From an uncultured Thiocystis sp. (GTDB lineage Bacteria > Pseudomonadota > Gammaproteobacteria > Chromatiales > Chromatiaceae), in NCBI RefSeq assembly GCF_903866365.1, contig NZ_CAIPNF010000116.1, positions 1-36,806 of the forward strand: DNA of 36,806 bases, read 5' to 3'. Numbering within the stretch: the first letter of the stretch is position 1; every line of letters begins with the position of its first letter. The notes beneath the pieces were generated by a model. The model was not told the DNA's origin. It saw only the letters and a program-made list of their open reading frames with translations, and did not search any database. Positions 7,809-15,446 of the stretch are shown piece after piece. Both the position numbers and the translations under genes were made by a program.

Positions 7809-8342
7809 TCAGCGTTCTCCCTTCAGGTCCGGGAGCGGGCGGTGTCCGGTCAGGGCGGCGATGCCCTTGATGACCTCGGACAGACCCTGCGCGCCGAGCA
7901 GGCCGAAACCGACCGGGATCGCCAGCTTCATCGGCCACCAGAGCAGCCCGCCGGGGTTCATGGACAACTCGTTCTGATGGAAGGAGATCAGGAAATAATC
8001 CCAGGCATCGACCACGATCAGCAGACAGACCGGCAGCAGAAACAGCAGTCCGCCGAGGATGTCGATCCCCACCCGCCAGCGCGGCGGCAGGCGACCATAG
8101 AGAATATCCACCCGCACATGACCCTGTTCCTGGAGCGTCCAGGGGGCGCACAGCAGAAACACCAGCCCGAACAGAAACCACTGCGCCTCGATCATGGCGT
8201 TCGAGCCCCAGTCCAGCAGATAACGCAGGGTCGCGGTCAGTGCGCTCAGCAGCACGGCGGCGAGGATCAGCCAGACGGTGGTGCGCCCAAGTCGGCGGTT
8301 GAAGGTATCGATGATGGCCGAGAGGCGCAGCAGCGTTTCCAT
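7809..8342 (-). CDS. dctQ: TRAP transporter small permease subunit DctQ
   Basis: A 177-residue protein with four predicted membrane helices, as in the DctQ small subunits that pair with DctM. Typical segments are RRLGRTTVWLILAAVLLSA near the start, the amphipathic MIEAQWFLFGLVFLLCAPWT, and QGHVRVDILYGRLPPRW. ATG 8342 is chosen because GAGG precedes it at seven bases and because a longer upstream start would overlap the cytochrome gene. Its stop lies one base before the dctM start. The 23-bp distance to the cytochrome b561 gene upstream suggests all three are one transcript. Confidence 0.88.
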   Translation of the reverse strand: METLLRLSAIIDTFNRRLGRTTVWLILAAVLLSALTATLRYLLDWGSNAMIEAQWFLFGLVFLLCAPWTLQEQGHVRVDILYGRLPPRWRVGIDILGGLLFLLPVCLLIVVDAWDYFLISFHQNELSMNPGGLLWWPMKLAIPVGFGLLGAQGLSEVIKGIAALTGHRPLPDLKGER

Positions 8343-8365
8343 TCGGAAGCCTCGCAAGGGGATCG

Positions 8366-8923
8366 TTAGACCGACCGTCCACCCCAAGGCAGCATCCGCT
8401 CCAGCGACCCGTCGCGGCGGACGTACTGATGCCACAGCGCGGCGGCCACATGGAGGCCGACCAGGCAGTAGAGGAAGATCTCCATGGGTTCGCCGTGGAA
8501 AATGTGCATGGCGTCGTTGAGCCAGGGCGATTCACCGATGATCGATGGGAGCGGGGTACCGAAGAACTCCGCTACGCGCCCCTTGGAAACGACCCGCAGG
8601 TAGCCAAAAATCGGGATCAGCAGCGTGGCGAGATTGAGCGCCAGATGGGCCAGCTTGGCGGCGACGAGCGTCCACCGGGGTGCATCGATCGGCGTCGGTT
8701 GCGGACTGATCCGCGCCCAGAGAATGCGTGCGATCGTCACCAGGAACAGCAGGATGCCAAGCGAGATGTGCAGTTTGATCGACGAGACGCGGAGGTCGGA
8801 GGGATCGGGCGCGCCTTGATGCAGGGTATTGGTGACGATGAGACCGATGATCAGTGCCGCTACCAGCCAGTGAAAAAGCTGGGACAGCAGGTTGTAACGT
8901 TGCAAGGTGGGATTCTGGTTCAT
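8366..8923 (-). CDS. Cytochrome b561 family membrane protein
   Basis: A 185-residue four-helix membrane cytochrome of the bacterial CybB/b561 type. Candidate haem-ligating histidines are H18 in SQLFHWLVA, H52 in IKLHISLGILL, and histidines in the last helix LVGLHVAAALWHQYV; the pattern YNLLSQLFHW at the start and HQYVRRDGSLERMLPW at the end are typical. Such proteins pass electrons between quinol and periplasmic acceptors, including superoxide in the E. coli case. It leads the dctQM transcription unit with 23 bp spacing, an unusual partner for a TRAP transporter; the link may be only shared expression. It diverges from the corA-type gene across about 120 bp. Confidence 0.87.
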   Translation of the reverse strand: MNQNPTLQRYNLLSQLFHWLVAALIIGLIVTNTLHQGAPDPSDLRVSSIKLHISLGILLFLVTIARILWARISPQPTPIDAPRWTLVAAKLAHLALNLATLLIPIFGYLRVVSKGRVAEFFGTPLPSIIGESPWLNDAMHIFHGEPMEIFLYCLVGLHVAAALWHQYVRRDGSLERMLPWGGRSV

Positions 8924-9045
8924 GACACATGGATTCTCCGCAGTTTGAAAGAGCCTTTATGCTCGCACAGAACGCGGTGGAACAGGGAGACCGATGACGG
9001 CCTCCCCGCAAAATTATCGAGCGGTGGCTTGCTCGCCAGGGCGCC

Positions 9046-10332
9046 ATGGCAGATAGTGGCGGCCTGACGTTGGCGAACGGATCCATCGAAACCATGCGCG
9101 CACTCATGCCCCCGCAACCGCCTGGAGCACCACCGGAAGAGACGAGACTCGCCGGCAATCCGCCCCGGTCACCGCGCGCCTCCCCAAAGAGCGCGAACGC
9201 CCGCCCCAAACCCGCCGGGTACAAGCATATCAAGCGGGCGGCGCGGGCGCGCTTGCCGAGATCCAAGCGCGCCCCGCCTGGCATGGCCGCCGGCATCGAA
9301 TACCATGAGCTGATCCAGACCCCGCCCGACCATCCGGCACGGGTTTTCTGCACCGATTACAGCCCGGAGCGGATCCAGTCCCAGGAAATCACCGACACCG
9401 CCGCCTTCCTCGCCGTCCACCGTCCGTCGTGGTCGCAGGTGCGTTGGATTCATGTCGAGGGGTTGCGGGATCAGGGCGTCATCCGCGCCATCGCCGAAAA
9501 ATACCAACTGCATCCCCTGGCCATCGAGGATGTGCTGCATGCCGGCCATCGTCCGAAGCTGGAAGATTTCCCCGCCATCGGCGAACTGCCCGGGCGCCTT
9601 TTCGTCATCGCGCGCAGCGTCCGCTTGACCGAGGACCATCAGATGCTTGCCGAGCAGATCGGTTGCTTCCTTGGTCGCGCCACGCTGTTGAGCTTCCAGC
9701 AGAACTCCAGCCCGGCCATCGAGCAGATTCAGCGTCGGCTCGACAATCCCCGCTCGCGCGTGCGCCAGCATGACGCCAGCTTCCTTCTCTACGCCCTGCT
9801 CGATGCCCTGGTCGACTGCTTCTTCCCCGTGCTCGATGCAAGCTCCGAGCGTCTGGAGGCGGCCGAGGAGGATGTGCTGACCCAGCCTCAGATGCAGAGT
9901 CTGCACGCCATGCATCTCATCAAGCGGGATCTGGTCATGATCCGCCGCGCCGCCTGGCCGATGCGCGAGTTGGTGTCCCAGCTTCAGCGCGAGCGTCACG
10001 AGTGTCTCTCCGAGATCGCCCAGACCTATTTCCGCGATGTCCAGGACCACTGCGTCCAGATTATCGACCTGATCGAGACCTACCGCGAGATCGCCAGCGC
10101 GGTGACCGAAACCTATGTCTCGGTGGTGTCCAACCGCACCAACGACATCATGAAAGTGCTGACCATCATCGGGACGATCTTCATCCCGCTGACCTTCCTG
10201 GCCGGCGTCTATGGTATGAACATGCCGATCCCCGAGAATGCCTGGCGGTTCAGCTACCCGGTCTTCTGGGCGGTGTGCCTGGCCATCGCCGGGTTCATGC
10301 TGTGGCGCTTCCGGCGCGGCGGCTGGCTTTAA
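9046..10332 (+). CDS. CorA-family divalent metal transporter
   Basis: A 428-residue member of the CorA Mg2+/Co2+ channel family. The cytoplasmic funnel domain includes HPLAIEDVLHAGHRPKLEDF, a long helical region, and two C-terminal membrane helices with the pore signature YGMN (GMN at 390-392) followed by MPIPE in the periplasmic loop. The C-terminal RFRRGGWL is also family-like. ATG 9046 has CAGGG before it. The first 75 or so residues are rich in Pro, Arg and Lys and look like a disordered extension; the segment SKRAPPGMAAGIEYHE aligns with the usual CorA beginning, so a later start at 9283 would be too short by a few residues. Mg2+ is the likely substrate but the metal cannot be told from sequence. 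Confidence 0.87.
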   Translation: MADSGGLTLANGSIETMRALMPPQPPGAPPEETRLAGNPPRSPRASPKSANARPKPAGYKHIKRAARARLPRSKRAPPGMAAGIEYHELIQTPPDHPARVFCTDYSPERIQSQEITDTAAFLAVHRPSWSQVRWIHVEGLRDQGVIRAIAEKYQLHPLAIEDVLHAGHRPKLEDFPAIGELPGRLFVIARSVRLTEDHQMLAEQIGCFLGRATLLSFQQNSSPAIEQIQRRLDNPRSRVRQHDASFLLYALLDALVDCFFPVLDASSERLEAAEEDVLTQPQMQSLHAMHLIKRDLVMIRRAAWPMRELVSQLQRERHECLSEIAQTYFRDVQDHCVQIIDLIETYREIASAVTETYVSVVSNRTNDIMKVLTIIGTIFIPLTFLAGVYGMNMPIPENAWRFSYPVFWAVCLAIAGFMLWRFRRGGWL

Positions 10333-10401
10333 TGTCTGGGATTTCCGAGTGCGACCCGGCGAACCCAGGATCAGAATCAGTGACTGGAGATCGACCCCCA
10401 C

Positions 10402-11394
10402 ATGGCAACCCCTGCCGCATCCGCCCATTCGCGCAACCAGGGCGTGGATTTTCTCCGCGCCATCTGCATCCTCTATATTGTCGGCTACTGGCATCTGATT
10501 CCCTACACCAGCGCACTGCCGGGTTATGCCAATTGGTTCACCGAGGGGCTGAAATACGCCGCGCTGGCCACCTTCGTCTTCTGCTCCGGTTATCTGCTCG
10601 GGCGTCATGACATCACGCTCGATTGGCGCGGACTCTGGTCCTTCTACCGACGCCGTCTGCTGCGCATCTATCCGCTGTATCTGCTGGCCCTGATCCTCTT
10701 TGGCGCGTTCGGCATCGCCAGTCAGACGCAGGTCGTCGAGGGCGCCCTGCTGATCTCGATGTTCAGTCCGCCGGCCATGCCGACCCTCTGGTTCGTCACC
10801 ATGATCATGGTGTTCTATCTGATCGCGCCCCTGTTGATCCGCTTCGCGCAGCGACCTGGGGTCACCGTCCTCATTGGCGGCGGGCTGCTGGTGGCGCTCA
10901 TCGTCCAGCATCTGTGGGTCAGGCACCTCGACCTGCGCATCCTCCTGTATCTGCCGGTCTTCGTGCTGGGCATTCTCTATCGGCGCCAGGCGTCTCTCGG
11001 CACGCTGGCGAAACGGTACGACTGGGCCTTGCTCGGACTGCTGCTCCTGCTGCTTCCGCTGAGCGTAACCGGCAACGAATGGTCGCTCCGGGGCATCTTT
11101 CTCCTCATGCCCCTGATCCTGATCAGCGCACCGGCGCTCTTCGTCTTCGCCGACCGGATCGCCGGTCGGCTCCATGGTCCAACGATCGAATTCCTCGCCT
11201 ATGCGAGCTTCGGCCTCTATCTCTTTCATCGGCTGATCTTCAAGGCGGCGATCGCGGTCTATTTCCCTGAACAGGGCGGGGAGCAGGTGCTGTATCTTCT
11301 GTTGGTCGCGCTGCCCATCAGCCTGTTACTCGGCTACGGCATGCAGCGCGGTTACGATGGGCTGGCGGCGCGCTGGATGCCTGATGCGAAGTAG
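10402..11394 (+). CDS. Acyltransferase family 3 integral membrane protein (OafA/YrhL-like)
   Basis: A 330-residue protein with about ten membrane helices. It opens with the family pattern RNQGVDFLRAICILYIVGYWHL, where the His in the first helix is the expected catalytic residue, and contains RRRLLRIYPLYLLAL, the arginine-rich motif thought to bind the acyl donor. Acyltransferase-3 proteins O-acylate sugars of lipopolysaccharide, capsule, glucans or antibiotics in the inner membrane. The acceptor here is not evident: no glycan gene cluster surrounds it. It follows the corA-type gene by 69 bp on the same strand and TGGAG stands before the ATG. Shorter than two-domain OafA; no SGNH domain. Confidence 0.85.
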   Translation: MATPAASAHSRNQGVDFLRAICILYIVGYWHLIPYTSALPGYANWFTEGLKYAALATFVFCSGYLLGRHDITLDWRGLWSFYRRRLLRIYPLYLLALILFGAFGIASQTQVVEGALLISMFSPPAMPTLWFVTMIMVFYLIAPLLIRFAQRPGVTVLIGGGLLVALIVQHLWVRHLDLRILLYLPVFVLGILYRRQASLGTLAKRYDWALLGLLLLLLPLSVTGNEWSLRGIFLLMPLILISAPALFVFADRIAGRLHGPTIEFLAYASFGLYLFHRLIFKAAIAVYFPEQGGEQVLYLLLVALPISLLLGYGMQRGYDGLAARWMPDAK

Positions 11395-11738
11395 GGGGCA
11401 TCATCCGCTGGCCGCGACGGCCGCCCACCAGTTCTCAGTCTGAACGTCTCTTGTATGAGCAGTGGTCGCTCGCGATGTCCCTGAAGCCGTTCGTGGTGGC
11501 CCTGAAGCCGTTCGTGGTGAGGCTCTCGAACCATGAACGGCTTCACTGTTCACAGGATTCGTCGGGGTTTTCCCCTTCATTAGGCCAAACTGAGAATTGC
11601 TGACGACCGCCTGCCCGGCTTGAGACATCCCCGCCTGCGGCGTATCCTCGCCCTCCTTGCATCGTGACACGCGGCGGCTCCCATCCACGCTCCAGTGTTC
11701 GCACCCATCCTGACGGCATCCCCCGACTCTGGCCCCTT
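11395..11738. other. Intergenic stretch with hairpin repeat; no gene
   Basis: No plausible gene. It contains a tandem 21-bp repeat whose second copy is the left arm of a hairpin (listed separately). The remainder, leading to the AmpG-type gene, shows no recognisable promoter elements or conserved reading frame. Confidence 0.6.
11479..11544. repeat. REP-like repeat: tandem 21-mer plus inverted copy forming a hairpin
   Basis: CCCTGAAGCCGTTCGTGGTG occurs twice in direct tandem (from 11479 and from 11500). The second copy pairs with a downstream inverted copy: GAAGCCGTTCGTGGT (11504-11518), loop GAGGCTCTCGA (11519-11529), ACCATGAACGGCTTC (11530-11544), 14 of 15 bases paired. The same stem and loop, in the opposite orientation, return at 17772-17816, so this is a dispersed repeat. 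It sits between two same-strand genes, where it could limit read-through or protect mRNA ends. Confidence 0.85.
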
Positions 11739-13325
11739 ATGGCGTCTTCCATGACTCAGCCCGTCGCCGCTCCCCATTCCTGGCGCGAATCGCTTGTCTC
11801 GCTGCGTCATCCCCGCGTGATTTCCATGCTCTTTCTCGGTTTCTCGGCCGGAATTCCGCTGCTCCTGATCTTTTCCTCGCTCTCGCTGTGGCTGCGCGAG
11901 GCCGGCATCGAGCGCAACGCGGTGACCTTTTTCAGTTGGGCGGCGCTGGCGTTTTCGTTCAAGTTCGTCTGGGCGCCCCTGATCGACCGTCTGCCGGTGC
12001 CCTTTCTCACCCACTGGTTCGGCCGGCGCCGGGCCTGGCTGCTGGTTGCCCAGACCTCGATCGTCGCCGCCATCCTGTTCATGGCCCTGACCGATCCCGC
12101 GACCGGCGCCGACAGCCTGACGCGAATGGCGCTGGCCGCCGTGCTGCTCGGCTTTTCCGCAGCGACTCAGGATATCGTGATCGATGCCTACCGGATCGAG
12201 TCCGCTGCACCGCGACTCCAGGCGCTGATGTCGTCCACCTATATCGCCGGTTATCGCATCGGCATGGTGGTGGCGGGCGCCGGCGCGCTCTATCTGGCGG
12301 ATCTCTTCGGGTCGGATGCCGGCGCCTATCATTACTCGGCCTGGCGGATGACCTATTTCGTCATGGCGAGCACCATGCTGGTCGGGCTGATCACGACCCT
12401 GACGATCCGCGAACCCGAGACCGACCGCTCCGCCGATCATCACTACGCCCCCACGGATTATCTGCGCCTGCTGGCGGTCTTCGCCGTCACGGCTGCGACC
12501 TTCGCGACGGTCTTTTTCCTGGGTGACGCGCCCTTTACCGGCTTGAAGACCGCCGCGGGCGGCGACGTCCTGGTCGGCTTTCTGCTGGAGATGCTGCATT
12601 TCGCGCTGGCGGTGAGCGCGGGCGTTCTGATCGGCTGGACGCTGGTGAGATTCGGCGCCATCAACCGGGTCATGGCGCGCGAGACCTGGGTCGAGCCCGC
12701 GCTGGATTTCTTCCGTCGCTATGGTCTGAAAACCGCGCTCCTGCTGCTGGCCCTGATCGGGCTGTATCGCATCTCCGACATCGTGCTCGGGGTCATTTCC
12801 AACGTCTTCTATCAGGATCTCGGCTTCACTAAGTCCCAGATCGCCACCGCAGTCAAAACCTTTGGTGTCTTCGTCAGCATCGCCGGCGGGCTGCTCGGCG
12901 GCTTGCTGGCGACCCGCTATGGCGTGATGCGTATCCTGATGCTCGGTGCCATTCTGTCGTCGGCGGCTCAACTCATCTTCATCGCGCTGGCCAATGCCGG
13001 CGCCAATCTGGTTCTGCTGTATGTCGCGGTAGGCGCGGACAATCTGGTCGCCGGGCTGGCGAGCGCCGCCTTCGTCGCCTTCCTGTCGAGCCTGACCAGC
13101 GTCTCCTTCACCGCCGTGCAATACGCCATTTTCAGCTCGCTCATGACCCTGCTGCCCAAATTGCTAGGCGGTTATTCGGGCACCATCGTCAACGGCATCG
13201 GTTATCCGGGGTTTTTTATCTTCACGAGCCTGATCGGCATCCCGGTCATCGGTCTGGTGTGGCTGGCGGGCAGGCGCCTGGCGATCGCCGATCAGACGCG
13301 GATGGCGAGCGGCGCGAAAGACTGA
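11739..13325 (+). CDS. ampG: AmpG-type muropeptide permease (MFS)
   Basis: A 528-residue major facilitator protein. The start region LRHPRVISMLFLGFSAGIPLLLIFSSLSLWLREAGI is characteristic of AmpG, and the cytoplasmic loop after helix 2 (FKFVWAPLIDRLPVPFL, then FGRRRAWLL) and the AATQDIVIDAYRIE segment are also AmpG-like. AmpG imports anhydromuropeptides released from the cell wall for recycling and, in some bacteria, for beta-lactamase induction. The length is near that of E. coli AmpG (491) with a few extra residues. ATG 11739 or 11751 could be the start; neither has a clear ribosome binding site. No other recycling genes are nearby. Confidence 0.82.
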   Translation: MASSMTQPVAAPHSWRESLVSLRHPRVISMLFLGFSAGIPLLLIFSSLSLWLREAGIERNAVTFFSWAALAFSFKFVWAPLIDRLPVPFLTHWFGRRRAWLLVAQTSIVAAILFMALTDPATGADSLTRMALAAVLLGFSAATQDIVIDAYRIESAAPRLQALMSSTYIAGYRIGMVVAGAGALYLADLFGSDAGAYHYSAWRMTYFVMASTMLVGLITTLTIREPETDRSADHHYAPTDYLRLLAVFAVTAATFATVFFLGDAPFTGLKTAAGGDVLVGFLLEMLHFALAVSAGVLIGWTLVRFGAINRVMARETWVEPALDFFRRYGLKTALLLLALIGLYRISDIVLGVISNVFYQDLGFTKSQIATAVKTFGVFVSIAGGLLGGLLATRYGVMRILMLGAILSSAAQLIFIALANAGANLVLLYVAVGADNLVAGLASAAFVAFLSSLTSVSFTAVQYAIFSSLMTLLPKLLGGYSGTIVNGIGYPGFFIFTSLIGIPVIGLVWLAGRRLAIADQTRMASGAKD

Positions 13326-13726
13326 TCGCGGTTGAGGCTGGCGCCAAGAAATTTACTCACCCACCATTGCGCTAGCCGATTGCGCGCAAACCGCGCAAGC
13401 GCCTATACTGATTAGGCCGCTCGTCGGCACCGAAGAAAAACGGGCTTCTCGTCTCGCCCCCAGGGATATTCCTTTCAGACGATGGGCTCGCATTCCATCA
13501 AGATGACCGCTCGGTCGGATTCGCGGTCTTCGCGGCTCCCCTCCTCCGGTGGTTTGAGTCGATAAAGGTTTATCGCGGAATGTGCTTTCCGCAACCCCTT
13601 GGGTCAAGACGCGCACTCAGGCCACGGGCCGTGCTGAACTCATTGGCGCGCATTCCTCCGGTCGGCTGCGTTCGACGTGAACGTCTGTCCTTAACGTCTC
13701 CATAATCATTCGAGAGTGTAACGACA
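13326..13726. other. Leader region before the sulfur-globule-like gene
   Basis: About 400 bp with no plausible gene. It holds a promoter-like element near 13380-13409 (listed separately), which would give a leader of more than 300 nt. Inside lies a short hairpin GCGGAA-TGTGCT-TTCCGC (from about 13573). Long leaders often carry post-transcriptional control, but no known riboswitch motif is recognised here. Confidence 0.45.
13380..13409 (+). promoter_or_regulatory. Sigma-70-like promoter candidate
   Basis: TTGCGC (13380-13385), an 18-bp spacer and TATACT (13404-13409) form a fair match to the sigma-70 consensus. It faces the sulfur-globule-like gene, 317 bp before its ATG. A closer promoter may also exist, so it is only a candidate. 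Confidence 0.45.
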
Positions 13727-14155
13727 ATGATGAAAGCCATGAAAATTGCCGGTCTTGCTGCGGTCGTCGGTCTGGCCAGTGCCTCCTTTACCGCGAGCGC
13801 CTGGTGGGGCGGCCCCGGTGGCTACGGGAACGATGGCCGTGGTTACGGCAACGGCATGATGGATAACATGGGCGACATGTTCGGTGACGGCACCGGCGAC
13901 TTCAACATGAACATGAGCGGTCGTGGTCAGGGTCAAGGCTACGGTCGCGGCTATGGCCGTGGCGATGGCTATGGCAGTGGTTATGGCGCGCCTTATGGTT
14001 ACGGCGCTCCCTATGGCTACGGCGGCCCAGGCTATGGTGGCCCAGGCTACGGCGCTCCTGGCTATGGCGCACCCTATGGCTACGGCGCGCCCTACGGCGC
14101 CATGCCTCCGCAGATGCCAGTCCAGCCCCAGCCCCAGGCCGCGCCAGCTCAATAA
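13727..14155 (+). CDS. Sulfur globule protein-like (SgpA/SgpB type), secreted Gly/Tyr-rich
   Basis: A 142-residue protein with a Sec signal peptide (about residues 1-25, ending TASA before WWGGP). The mature part is dominated by Gly, Tyr, Pro and Ala: first [12 protein letters not shown], then [21 protein letters not shown], then many GYG, GAPYGY and GPGYG repeats, and a Gln/Pro-rich end. This make-up, with WWG at the mature start and the [16 protein letters not shown] core, matches the sulfur globule envelope proteins of Allochromatium (CV1/CV2), which coat periplasmic sulfur deposits. Its low-complexity repeats make homology calls risky, so a different Gly-rich secreted protein is possible. 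It stands alone with a long leader and a hairpin after the stop, suggesting a highly expressed single gene. ATG codons at 13727, 13730 and 13739 are all possible. Confidence 0.75.
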   Translation: MMKAMKIAGLAAVVGLASASFTASAWWGGPGGYGNDGRGYGNGMMDNMGDMFGDGTGDFNMNMSGRGQGQGYGRGYGRGDGYGSGYGAPYGYGAPYGYGGPGYGGPGYGAPGYGAPYGYGAPYGAMPPQMPVQPQPQAAPAQ

Positions 14156-14583
14156 GACCTTGTTCTTGAGCCGGCTCGTTTAGATGCTTGCGGATACCCC
14201 GGAAACGGGGTGTGCCGCTTGCCCGCGTCGAGCGCATCGCTTCTGTTCTGCAACCCGTCAAGATCGCAATCTCTCCGCCCTACCTCCGCTTTGCCTCTGA
14301 TCGGACCGCATCCCTTACCCACGATTCGCGTCGATGATCCGAATCGACCTCCAGCCGATTCACGCCGGGCGTTGACGAACAGGACGGTTTGTCGCCTCTG
14401 TCGTTCCAGCACCGCATGAAAATCCGATCCCGCGCCTTGTTCGTGGCGTAGGTGCCCGTCCGCCTGCCGGATCCTGCGTGCATAGGGAGGCATTTATCGT
14501 GATAATTGACCGAGGATAAGAATGATCGATCAGAATCGAGTCCGCATCCTTGGACTTACAGGCGAAACAACGCGAGGCATTCC
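14156..14583. other. Intergenic region with post-sgp hairpin and a short upstream ORF
   Basis: About 430 bp. It begins with the hairpin at 14190-14218 after the sulfur-globule-like gene. The middle shows no convincing gene on either strand. Its end carries TTGACC at 14506-14511, without a good -10 at the proper distance, and a 21-codon open frame coupled to the next gene (listed separately). Confidence 0.5.
14190..14218 (+). terminator. Hairpin after the sulfur-globule-like gene (possible terminator)
   Basis: GCGG...CCCCG-GAAA-CGGGG...CCGC forms a compact GC-rich hairpin with a stable GAAA tetraloop, 35 bp after the stop. There is no T run, so it is not a standard intrinsic terminator; it could instead protect the 3' end of an abundant mRNA. 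Confidence 0.45.
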
Positions 14584-14587
14584 ATGA
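14522..14587 (+). CDS. Possible 21-codon leader ORF coupled to the next gene
   Basis: ATG 14522 is preceded by GAGG at seven bases and opens a 21-codon frame (MIDQNRVRILGLTGETTRGIP) whose TGA overlaps the ATG of the following gene as ATGA. The layout would allow translational coupling. No homology is recognised and the following gene has its own ribosome binding site (CGAGG), so the frame may be fortuitous. Confidence 0.35.
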   Translation: MIDQNRVRILGLTGETTRGIP

Positions 14588-15363
14588 CCGACAAGCATCT
14601 GTACCTGTCCCTGATCCCGCAGGCACTCATCGCGTCCATGTTGAAACCGGAGGAATTCGGCAGCTATTACGCGGTGGGAACCAAGGTCCACGTGCAGGGC
14701 GAGGCGATCTTTTTCGAGGTCGACCCCAAGTTCCGCTCGGATGACTTTCCCTTCCATCTCATTGATGAGCGTTGCGCCCCGAAGCCGGATGGCTCGCCCA
14801 AGAATTCGGTCTATCTCTCGATCTACCGGGTGTTGTCGCGGGTTCCGGTCGCTGCGCTCGGCAACCTCTATCTCGTGACCAACGACGGCAAAACGCTTGA
14901 ACTGCGGCGCGAGGAATACTCACCCAGTCCTCGCGAGCGCCTCCATCTCTATCAGGAGTTCTGCCCGATCACGCCGATGGTCGCCAGTCGCCTGGAACCG
15001 CATGAATTTTCCGATTTCATCACCAATCCGAAGAATCCTGTCCATGTTCCGCGAATTGTCTTCTCCGAGTTGAATCTTGGCGAGCTGGCGGAGAATCCGG
15101 AGCATGGATCGGTCGATGACATCCCCTACTCCAATATCGACCACCTGCGCGACGTTCTCCTCGAACTCGCGAACAACCACGGCAAGCCCAGCAAACTGGT
15201 GCTCAAGCAGGTCAAGGAAGGCGTGATCTATCGCATGGTGCAAGGCGGCTTCTATGTCGGCGACCAGAGCGACTTCGCCTATTATCGCTTCCCCGATCTG
15301 GCGGAGCTCGAAAATCAGTATCGCGGCTGGTGGCGTTCCGCGCAGGTCACGGGGCTCGAATAA
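14584..15363 (+). CDS. Uncharacterised 259-residue protein upstream of the membrane pyrophosphatase
   Basis: A soluble-looking 259-residue protein without signal peptide, membrane segment or motif I recognise. Visible features: KHLYLSLIPQALIASMLKPEEFGSYYAVG near the start, an internally similar segment later (FCPITPMVASRLEPHEFSDFIT, about residues 126-146), so the protein may have two related halves each opening with a P-x-A-L/V-x-S-x-L-x-P-x-E-F helix; several acidic helices; and an aromatic C-terminus (QYRGWWRSA). ATG 14584 has CGAGG at the right distance. It precedes the pyrophosphatase gene by 83 bp on the same strand and may be cotranscribed. Function not assigned. Confidence 0.7.
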   Translation: MTDKHLYLSLIPQALIASMLKPEEFGSYYAVGTKVHVQGEAIFFEVDPKFRSDDFPFHLIDERCAPKPDGSPKNSVYLSIYRVLSRVPVAALGNLYLVTNDGKTLELRREEYSPSPRERLHLYQEFCPITPMVASRLEPHEFSDFITNPKNPVHVPRIVFSELNLGELAENPEHGSVDDIPYSNIDHLRDVLLELANNHGKPSKLVLKQVKEGVIYRMVQGGFYVGDQSDFAYYRFPDLAELENQYRGWWRSAQVTGLE

Positions 15364-15446
15364 AACTCGCCCGACGACTGCCGCCAGACACCAGACAGGC
15401 GCGCTGAATTCATCTTTTCCAACTTGCTTGCACAGGCTGTCATCCA

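Noticed and set aside
6500-7870. Plus-strand frame of 456 codons across dctM
   Set aside because: Its product is a His/Gln/Asp-rich string typical of the reverse complement of a membrane protein; dctM on the minus strand is certain.
9169-11229. Long open frame (686 codons) antisense to the CorA-type and acyltransferase genes
   Set aside because: It spans two well-supported genes and is low-complexity acidic/His/Gln-rich; a codon-bias artefact.
13353-13616. Minus-strand frame of 87 codons in the sgp leader
   Set aside because: No homology, odd composition and it covers a likely promoter; not supported.
13930-14100. Repeats within the sulfur-globule-like gene considered as a CRISPR or tandem array
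   Set aside because: They are codon-level GYG/GAPYG repeats of a coding sequence with no regular repeat-spacer structure.
14499-14519. GTG-started six-codon frame with GGAGG before it
   Set aside because: Too short to judge; likely chance, and it would end before the more convincing 21-codon frame.
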